A DNA stretch of 64,000 bases from UBA6918 sp040754425 (GTDB lineage Bacteria > Pseudomonadota > Gammaproteobacteria > Burkholderiales > Thiobacillaceae). A program made the translations under genes and the position numbers. Below are positions 58,929 to 64,000 of the stretch, piece by piece (the stretch's first letter is position 1; each line of letters starts with the position of its first letter). The notes beneath the pieces were generated by a model. The model ran no database searches. It had not been told where the DNA came from and worked only from the letters and a program-made list of their open reading frames with translations. Location: contig JBFMCR010000041.1 in the NCBI GenBank assembly GCA_040754425.1, positions 52,304 to 116,303 of the forward strand, read 5' to 3'.

Positions 58929-59755
58929 AACCCTTTCCGGCGCCGGCCAAGCTCAATCTGTTTTTGCACGTCACCGGTCGGCGCGCGGACGGCTACCACC
59001 TTTTGCAGTCGGTTTTCCGCTTTGTGGATCATGGCGACACGGTCTGGCTGGGCGTGCGCGAAGACGGACAAATCCGGCGGCTGCAGGGCATCCCGGGTGT
59101 GCCCGAAGCCGAAGATTTGACGGTGCGTGCCGCCAGACTGTTGCAGCAGGAGGCCGGGTGCGCAAAGGGGGCGGACATCAGGCTGGAAAAGCGCCTGCCC
59201 ATGGGGGGCGGACTGGGCGGCGGCTCATCGGATGCCGCCACCGTGCTGCTCGGCCTCAATCGCCTGTGGGGGCTCGGCCTGCCGCGCCTGCGCCTGCAGG
59301 AACTGGCGTTGCGACTGGGGGCGGACGTGCCGGTTTTCGTGTTCGGCCGTTCGGCCTTTGCCGAGGGCGTGGGGGAGGTGCTGACGCCGGTCGCCCTGCC
59401 ACCGGCCTGGTATGTGGTGCTGATTCCCCCGGTTTCGGTGGTGACGGCAGGAGTTTTTGCCGCGCCGGAATTGACACGAAACACGCCTCCCATCAGAATA
59501 GCGGACTTTCTTTCCGGCGCCGGGCGCAATGATTTGCAGCCGGTGGTGGCAAGTAAATATCCTGAGGTTGCGCGCCATCTCGACTGGCTTCGCAGGTTTG
59601 GCGATGCGCGCATGACGGGTTCCGGGGCGTGCGTTTTCCTGGCGGTCGATAGCGAAGACAGGGCGCGCTCGATATTGAAGGAACTGCCTCGGGGCATGCA
59701 GGGTTTCGTTGCCCGCGGGCTGGACAAGCATCCCTTGTTCGGGCTCGCGGAATGA
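58913..59755 (+). CDS. ispE: 4-diphosphocytidyl-2-C-methyl-D-erythritol kinase
   Basis: A 280-residue GHMP kinase of the MEP isoprenoid pathway. The N-terminal PAPAKLNLFLHVTGRRADGYH, the ATP loop LPMGGGLGGGSSDAA and the C-terminal MTGSGACVF are diagnostic. The conserved Lys and Asp are in AKLNL and GADVPVF. It starts inside the end of lolB. tRNA-Gln follows five bases after the stop. Confidence 0.95.
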   Translation: MAGELKPFPAPAKLNLFLHVTGRRADGYHLLQSVFRFVDHGDTVWLGVREDGQIRRLQGIPGVPEAEDLTVRAARLLQQEAGCAKGADIRLEKRLPMGGGLGGGSSDAATVLLGLNRLWGLGLPRLRLQELALRLGADVPVFVFGRSAFAEGVGEVLTPVALPPAWYVVLIPPVSVVTAGVFAAPELTRNTPPIRIADFLSGAGRNDLQPVVASKYPEVARHLDWLRRFGDARMTGSGACVFLAVDSEDRARSILKELPRGMQGFVARGLDKHPLFGLAE

Positions 59756-59760
59756 ACCGC

Positions 59761-59835
59761 AGGGGAGTCGCCAAGTGGTAAGGCATCGGATTTTGATTCC
59801 GACATGCGTAGGTTCGATCCCTACCTCCCCTGCCA
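59761..59835 (+). tRNA. tRNA-Gln (anticodon TTG)
   Basis: 75 bases with acceptor arms AGGGGAG and CTCCCCT, discriminator G and encoded CCA. The anticodon loop TTTTGAT holds TTG at 59793-59795, and the T loop has GGTTCGATCCC. It lies directly after ispE and before prs, the betaproteobacterial order. Confidence 0.95.
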
Positions 59836-59846
59836 TTTAATGGTGT

Positions 59847-59890
59847 GAAATAGCCGCGCGGGCCGACTGCTGCGGCTATTTCGTTTTTTT
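59847..59890 (+). terminator. Rho-independent terminator after tRNA-Gln
   Basis: An 11-bp perfect stem (59847-59857 with 59872-59882) is followed by a run of seven T. It ends the lolB-ispE-tRNA unit; prs starts 17 bases later. Confidence 0.85.
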
Positions 59891-59906
59891 GCTTACGGGG
59901 TGCGCC

Positions 59907-60857
59907 GTGCCGTTCGACAGTCTGATGGTGTTTACCGGCAATGCCAATCCGCGTCTCGCGGAGGATGTGGCGCGCCACATGAACATCCGCCTCGGCAAGG
60001 CCAATGTGGGCCGTTTTTCCGACGGCGAAGTCGCGGTCGAGATCCTGGAAAACGTGCGCGGCAAGGACGTGTTCATCCTGCAGTCCACCTGCAATCCGAC
60101 CAACGACAACCTCATGGAAGTCATGGTCATGGCCGATGCCTTGCGCCGCGCCTCGGCCGGCCGCATCACCGCCGCGATCCCGTATTACGGCTACGCCCGG
60201 CAGGATCGCCGCACCCGCTCGGCGCGCGTTGCGATCACGGCCAAGGTGGTGGCCAACATGCTGCAGAGTGCGGGTGTCGACCGCGTGCTGACCATGGACC
60301 TGCATTCGGACCAGATACAGGGATTTTTCGACATCCCGGTCGACAACATCTATTCCAGCCCGATCCTGCTGGGGGACATCTGGAGACACGATTATCCGGA
60401 TCTCATCGTCGTGTCCCCCGATGTCGGCGGTGTGGTGCGCGCGCGCGCCATCGCCAAGCGCCTCGAGTGCGAGCTGGCGATCATCGACAAGCGCCGTCCC
60501 AAGCCCAATGAGGCCAAGGTGATGAACATCATCGGCGATGTCAAAGGCCGCAGCTGCATCATCATGGACGACATGGTGGATACCGCGGGTACCCTGTGCG
60601 AAGCCGCGCAGGCGCTGAAGGACGGCGGGGCTGCCAAGGTCATGGCTTATTGCACCCACCCGGTGCTGTCCGGGCAGGCGGTGGCGCGCATCACCGATTC
60701 GGCGCTGGACGAACTGGTGGTGACCGACACCATTCCCTTGCGTGACGACGCGCGGGCGTGCGGCAAGATACGGCAACTGTCGATCGCCGGCCTGATGGCG
60801 GAAACCATTCGCCGCATCAGCAACGAGGATTCCGTGAGCTCGCTCTTCATCGAGTGA
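59907..60857 (+). CDS. prs: Ribose-phosphate pyrophosphokinase
   Basis: A 316-residue enzyme that makes PRPP, the precursor for purines, pyrimidines, His and Trp. Motifs include SLMVFTGNANPRLAE, PYYGYARQDRR, the catalytic TMDLHSDQIQGFF and the PRPP loop IIMDDMVDTAGTL. GTG 59907, with GGGGTG before it, gives the standard length. The earlier TTG lies inside the terminator. rplY follows after 95 bases. Confidence 0.95.
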   Translation: MPFDSLMVFTGNANPRLAEDVARHMNIRLGKANVGRFSDGEVAVEILENVRGKDVFILQSTCNPTNDNLMEVMVMADALRRASAGRITAAIPYYGYARQDRRTRSARVAITAKVVANMLQSAGVDRVLTMDLHSDQIQGFFDIPVDNIYSSPILLGDIWRHDYPDLIVVSPDVGGVVRARAIAKRLECELAIIDKRRPKPNEAKVMNIIGDVKGRSCIIMDDMVDTAGTLCEAAQALKDGGAAKVMAYCTHPVLSGQAVARITDSALDELVVTDTIPLRDDARACGKIRQLSIAGLMAETIRRISNEDSVSSLFIE

Positions 60858-60872
60858 GTTTGAAAACACTTT

Positions 60873-60919
60873 GCGCGCCGGCCGGAAGCGGCGCGCAGGG
60901 TCAATCTGGTGCTTCCGGC
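60873..60919 (+). promoter_or_regulatory. Pseudoknot-capable structure in the prs-rplY spacer
   Basis: GCGCGCC (60873-60879) pairs with GGCGCGC (60890-60896). The loop of that hairpin, GCCGGAAGC (60881-60889), is exactly complementary to GCTTCCGGC (60911-60919). The two stems can form an H-type pseudoknot or compete. It lies 34 bases before the rplY ATG. Confidence 0.4.
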
Positions 60920-60952
60920 TCCTGGTCGCGGGAGTAATTTGGAGTAGAAAAC

Positions 60953-61573
60953 ATGCAAATCGAAGTCATCGCCCAGAAGCGTGACGTGCAGGGCACGGGT
61001 GCGAGCCGCCGCCTGCGTCACGCCGGCTTTGTGCCGGGCATCGTCTATGGCGGCAACAAGGAACCGCTGGCCATCCAGCTGGACCACAACGCGCTGTATC
61101 ACGCTTTACGCAAGGAGGCTTTCCATTCCTCCGTGCTAAACCTGAAAATCGGCGACGTGACCGAAATGGCGCTGCTGCGCGACGTGCAGATGCACGCCTA
61201 CAAGCCGCTCATCCTGCACGTGGACTTTCAGCGCATCGACGCCGACCACAAGATCCACGTCAAGGTGCCCCTGCACTTCGTCAACGAAGATGTCGCCCCC
61301 GGCGTGAAACTGGCGCACGGCCTGGTCAACCACGTCATGACCGAACTCGACGTGGCCTGCCTGCCCGGCAACCTGCCCGAGTTCATCGAAGTGGACCTGT
61401 CCCATCTGGAAAGCGGCCATTCCATCCACGTCAACGACCTCAAGCTGCCCGCCGGCGTCGAGCCGGTTGCCCATCTCAAGGCGGAAAACCCCGCCGTTGT
61501 CGGCATCACTCCGCCCAAGGGCGGCGCTGCTGCCGAGGGAGAAGCCGCTGCGCCCGAGGCGCCTGCGGCCTGA
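60953..61573 (+). CDS. rplY: 50S ribosomal protein L25/Ctc (long form)
   Basis: A 206-residue L25 protein that binds 5S rRNA. The N-terminal domain (RDVQGTGASRRLRHAGFVPGIVYGG) is the 5S-binding part, and the C-terminal TL5/CTC domain gives the long form. The tail is alanine-rich (AAAEGEAAAPEAPAA). GGAG before the ATG is the ribosome site. It ends in a terminator. Confidence 0.93.
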   Translation: MQIEVIAQKRDVQGTGASRRLRHAGFVPGIVYGGNKEPLAIQLDHNALYHALRKEAFHSSVLNLKIGDVTEMALLRDVQMHAYKPLILHVDFQRIDADHKIHVKVPLHFVNEDVAPGVKLAHGLVNHVMTELDVACLPGNLPEFIEVDLSHLESGHSIHVNDLKLPAGVEPVAHLKAENPAVVGITPPKGGAAAEGEAAAPEAPAA

Positions 61574-61588
61574 GACGGCGGTTGCGCC

Positions 61589-61627
61589 ATGCCCACCCGC
61601 GATTTTCTTCGCGGCGTGGGCATTTTT
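61589..61627 (+). terminator. Rho-independent terminator after rplY
   Basis: ATGCCCAC and GTGGGCAT arms, extended by an inner CGCG pairing, are followed by five T. It ends ten bases before the pth start. Confidence 0.8.
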
Positions 61628-61636
61628 GTTTGAACC

Positions 61637-62218
61637 ATGCATCCCCTCCGCCTGATCGTCGGCCTGGGTAACCCGGGCGCACAATACGAGGCCACTCGCC
61701 ATAACGCCGGTTTCTGGTGGCTGGAAGCGCTCGCGCGCAAACTGGGGGTATCGCTCAGGCCCGAGGCCAAATTTCACGGACGTGCCGGCAAGCTGTCCTC
61801 TGCGCAGGGTGACATCTGGCTGTTGTGCCCGGACACCTTCATGAATCTGTCCGGCAAGTCGGTCGCGGCGCTGGCCAGGTTCTACAAGATTCCGCCCGAG
61901 TCCATCCTGGTGGCGCACGACGAACTGGATCTGCCGCCGGGCACGGCCAGGCTCAAGCAGGGCGGGGGGCATGGCGGGCAGAACGGCCTGAAGGACATCC
62001 ATGTGCAACTGGGGTCTTCCAACTACTGGCGTCTGCGCATCGGCATCGGCCATCCGGGTTCGAAGGAGCAGGTCACCGGCCATGTGCTGGGCAAGCCCCT
62101 GCCTGCGGAGCGCGAAAAGATGCTGAAGGCGATTGATGCCGCTCTGGAGGTATGGCCCGAACTGGCGGCGGGCAATTTCGCCGCGGCGCAACTGAAACTG
62201 CATACGGTAGCCAAATAG
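61637..62218 (+). CDS. pth: Peptidyl-tRNA hydrolase
   Basis: A 193-residue enzyme that frees tRNA from stalled peptidyl-tRNA. The catalytic His is in TRHNAGFW, with FMNLSGKSV, AHDELDLPPGTARLK and GGGHGGQNGLKDI as conserved blocks. It starts just after the rplY terminator. ychF follows 13 bases later. Confidence 0.95.
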   Translation: MHPLRLIVGLGNPGAQYEATRHNAGFWWLEALARKLGVSLRPEAKFHGRAGKLSSAQGDIWLLCPDTFMNLSGKSVAALARFYKIPPESILVAHDELDLPPGTARLKQGGGHGGQNGLKDIHVQLGSSNYWRLRIGIGHPGSKEQVTGHVLGKPLPAEREKMLKAIDAALEVWPELAAGNFAAAQLKLHTVAK

Positions 62219-62231
62219 GGAAAGTGAAAAC

Positions 62232-63323
62232 ATGAGTCTGAAATGCGGCATCGTCGGCCTGCCCAACGTCGGCAAGTCCACGCTTTTCAACGCCCTGACC
62301 CAGGCGGGGATCGCGGCGGAAAACTACCCCTTCTGCACCATCGAACCGAACACCGGCGTGGTCGAGGTGCCGGACCCGCGTCTTGCGCAGTTGGCGGAAA
62401 TCGTCAAACCCGAGCGGGTGGTGCCGGCGATCGTGGAGTTCGTCGACATCGCCGGCCTGGTGGCGGGCGCCTCCAAAGGCGAGGGCCTGGGCAACCAGTT
62501 TCTCGCCAACATCCGCGAAACCGACGCCATCTGCCATGTGGTGCGCTGCTTCCGGAACGACAACGTGATCCACGTCGCCGGCAAGGTGGATCCGCTGTCG
62601 GACGTGGAAACCATTGCCACCGAATTGGCGCTTGCCGACCTTTCCAGCGCCGAAAAGGCCTTGGCCCGTTATGAGAAACCCGCACGGGCGGGTGACAAGG
62701 AAGCGCAGAAGATGGTTGCGGTGCTAAAGCCGGTCATCGCAGCCCTCAACGAAGGACGTCCGGCGCGCGCGGCCGGCCTCGACGAAGAACAACTGGCCAT
62801 TCTGAAACCCTTGTGCCTGATGACGGTAAAACCCACGCTGTACGTGGCCAACGTCAGCGAGGACGGCTTTCACGACAACCCCATGCTCGATGCCTTGAAG
62901 GCTCATGCCGAGAAAGAAGGCGCGCCGGTGGTGCCGGTGTGCGCCGCCCTGGAGTCCGAGCTGCAGGAACTTTCTCCCGAGGAGCGGCTGGAATACCTGA
63001 AGGAATTGGGCTGGGACGAGCCGGGCCTGAATCGCCTGATCCGCGCAGCCTACGACCTGTTGGGCCTGCAGACGTACTTCACGGCCGGGGTCAAGGAAGT
63101 GCGTGCCTGGACCATCCACAAGGGCGATACCGCCCCCAGGGCTGCCGGCGTCATCCATACCGATTTCGAGCGCGGCTTCATTCGCGCCCAGACCATCTCC
63201 TTCGAGGACTTCATCGCCTGCAAGGGTGAGCAGGGGGCGAGGGAAGCCGGAAAAATGCGCGCGGAAGGCAAGGAATACGTGGTCAGGGACGGGGATGTGA
63301 TGAATTTTCTCTTCAATGTCTGA
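62232..63323 (+). CDS. ychF: Ribosome-binding ATPase YchF
   Basis: A 363-residue Obg-like P-loop protein. G1 is GLPNVGKST and G3 DIAGLVAGASKGEGLG. The G4 position carries NVSED in place of NKxD, the mark of ATP specificity. The C-terminal TGS domain ends GDVMNFLFNV. It acts in translation and stress; family knowledge only. tRNA genes follow. Confidence 0.95.
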   Translation: MSLKCGIVGLPNVGKSTLFNALTQAGIAAENYPFCTIEPNTGVVEVPDPRLAQLAEIVKPERVVPAIVEFVDIAGLVAGASKGEGLGNQFLANIRETDAICHVVRCFRNDNVIHVAGKVDPLSDVETIATELALADLSSAEKALARYEKPARAGDKEAQKMVAVLKPVIAALNEGRPARAAGLDEEQLAILKPLCLMTVKPTLYVANVSEDGFHDNPMLDALKAHAEKEGAPVVPVCAALESELQELSPEERLEYLKELGWDEPGLNRLIRAAYDLLGLQTYFTAGVKEVRAWTIHKGDTAPRAAGVIHTDFERGFIRAQTISFEDFIACKGEQGAREAGKMRAEGKEYVVRDGDVMNFLFNV

Positions 63324-63332
63324 CTTTAGTGT

Positions 63333-63361
63333 TTGACAGAAGTCCTTGAAAACAACATAAT
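63333..63361 (+). promoter_or_regulatory. Promoter of the tRNA-Tyr-Gly-Thr-tuf unit
   Basis: A perfect -35 TTGACA (63333-63338) and a CATAAT -10 (63356-63361) are 17 bases apart. A GC-rich discriminator (CTCGCG) follows, as in stringently controlled stable-RNA promoters. The tRNA-Tyr gene starts about eight bases after the expected start site. Confidence 0.8.
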
Positions 63362-63375
63362 CTCGCGTTTCGTTC

Positions 63376-63460
63376 GGTGGGGTTCCCGAGCGGTCAAAGG
63401 GATCAGACTGTAAATCTGACGGCTCTGCCTTCGAAGGTTCGAATCCTTCCCCCACCACCA
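63376..63460 (+). tRNA. tRNA-Tyr (anticodon GTA)
   Basis: 85 bases with a long variable arm (class II). The acceptor arms GGTGGGG and CCCCACC pair, and CCA is encoded at 63458-63460. GTA is at 63410-63412 in the anticodon loop. First gene of the tRNA-tuf unit. Confidence 0.95.
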
Positions 63461-63504
63461 GATTTTGAGCCGGATTTTGTCCGGAGAGTGGCAGGCAGGT
63501 TCGG

Positions 63505-63578
<74 letters not shown>

Positions 63579-63608
63579 ATGTTGTTTTGTTGCGCGTGAT
63601 TGAGCGTG

Positions 63609-63683
63609 GCCCATGTAGCTCAGTGGCAGAGCACTCCCTTGGTAAGGGAGAGGTCGGCAGTTCAATCCTGCCCATGGGCACCA
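63609..63683 (+). tRNA. tRNA-Thr (anticodon GGT)
   Basis: 75 bases with acceptor arms GCCCATG and CATGGGC, discriminator A and encoded CCA. GGT is at 63641-63643. Its last six bases (GCACCA) start the tandem repeat that follows. Confidence 0.95.
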
Positions 63684-63780
63684 GTTTTGGGTGCCGATTT
63701 GACGCGGCGCACCAGTTTTGGGTGCCGATTTGACGCGGCGCACCAGTTTTGGTGTCGATTTGAATTTGGCGTCGATTTGA
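63678..63780 (+). repeat. Tandem 31-bp repeats starting in the tRNA-Thr 3' end
   Basis: Copy 1 (63678-63708) and copy 2 (63709-63739) are identical 31-base units. Copy 3 (63740-63770) is degenerate, and a ten-base remnant (GTCGATTTGA) follows. Each unit begins with GCACCA, the tRNA-Thr end, and can fold as a short GCACC/GGTGC hairpin. The array fills much of the tRNA-Thr to tuf spacer. Confidence 0.85.
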
Positions 63781-63873
63781 AACAGGGCGCCGGTATTTTC
63801 AAGGTGCACCGCTTGAGGGGATTGTTGGTTTTTTTGAACCGATTCATTGACTTGACAGTAGAACGGGGGCGTT

Positions 63874-64000
63874 ATGTCTAAGGAAAAATTTGAACGTACG
63901 AAGCCGCACGTGAACGTTGGCACGATTGGTCACGTCGACCACGGCAAGACCACCCTGACGGCGGCGATCACCACCATTTTGTCGAAGAAGTTTGGCGGGC
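63874..64000 (+). CDS. tuf: Elongation factor Tu (5' part)
   Basis: The first 42 codons of EF-Tu, cut by the window edge. MSKEKFERTKPHVNVGTIG and the G1 motif GHVDHGKT are unmistakable. CGGGGG before the ATG is the ribosome site. It follows tRNA-Thr, as tufB does in most Beta- and Gammaproteobacteria. Confidence 0.97.
   Translation, partial: MSKEKFERTKPHVNVGTIGHVDHGKTTLTAAITTILSKKFGG

Noticed and set aside
63678..63780. CRISPR array
   Set aside because: The direct repeats are contiguous with no spacers and start with a tRNA end, so this is a tandem repeat.

Overview
The window is chromosomal DNA from a GC-rich betaproteobacterium. Gene content and order point to the Nitrosomonadales/Rhodocyclales side (relatives of Thiobacillus, Sulfuricella or Gallionella), but I cannot fix the genus. 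Supporting signs are the ftsY-ftsE-ftsX-rpoH order, lolB-ispE-tRNA-Gln-prs-rplY-pth-ychF, tRNA-Tyr-Gly-Thr-tuf, a TusE/DsrC-like sulfur-relay protein, and an aa3-type plus a cbb3-type oxidase side by side. Nearly all of it is core genome. No phage, IS element, CRISPR array or rRNA was seen.

Layout. 0.1-7 kb: lipid and translation housekeeping (desaturase, MscS channel, acyl-CoA ligase, RsmB-type methyltransferase), PsiE and a DUF465 protein. 7-14.3 kb: purine genes purE, purK, purN, purM and purC, with two DUF3108 envelope proteins behind purN. purC shares one uninterrupted frame with an AI-2E/PerM-type permease. 14.3-14.9 kb: a small Phd/RelE-like toxin-antitoxin pair. 15-18.4 kb (minus): TusE/DsrC-like protein, a NodIJ-like ABC exporter, hydrolase, thioredoxin-like ferredoxin and a MazG-like pyrophosphohydrolase. 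18.4-21.4 kb: aroB, dgt, comF. 21.5-26.4 kb: a tightly overlapped biotin operon (membrane protein, bioB-F-H-C-D) behind a near-consensus promoter.

26.5-42.4 kb is a respiratory island. It holds an aa3-type oxidase whose CoxB carries a haem c domain, its assembly factors (CtaG, DUF2970, DUF2909, SURF1, a SCO-like protein, CtaA, CtaB), an Rrf2 regulator with three clustered cysteines, SCO1, and ccoNOQP-ccoGHS. No ccoI is present. Two unlisted-size microproteins (31 and 35 aa, one TM helix each) lie in the oxidase operons.

42.5-64 kb: rpoH and ftsXEY on the minus strand, an M16 peptidase pair, rsmD, coaD, a 2[4Fe-4S] ferredoxin, a dynamin-like GTPase, mutM, a metal-uptake cluster without its ATPase, a TPR lipoprotein, lolB-ispE, tRNA-Gln, prs, rplY, pth, ychF, three tRNAs and the start of tuf.

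The strongest regulatory observations are: an exact CIRCE operator (43345-43371) at the rpoH start site, a 25-bp IscR type-1-like site over the same promoter (43393-43417) and a related one at the tusE/dsrC promoter (15329-15353), tandem 31-bp copies of the tRNA-Thr 3' end before tuf, and the permease-PurC read-through frame.
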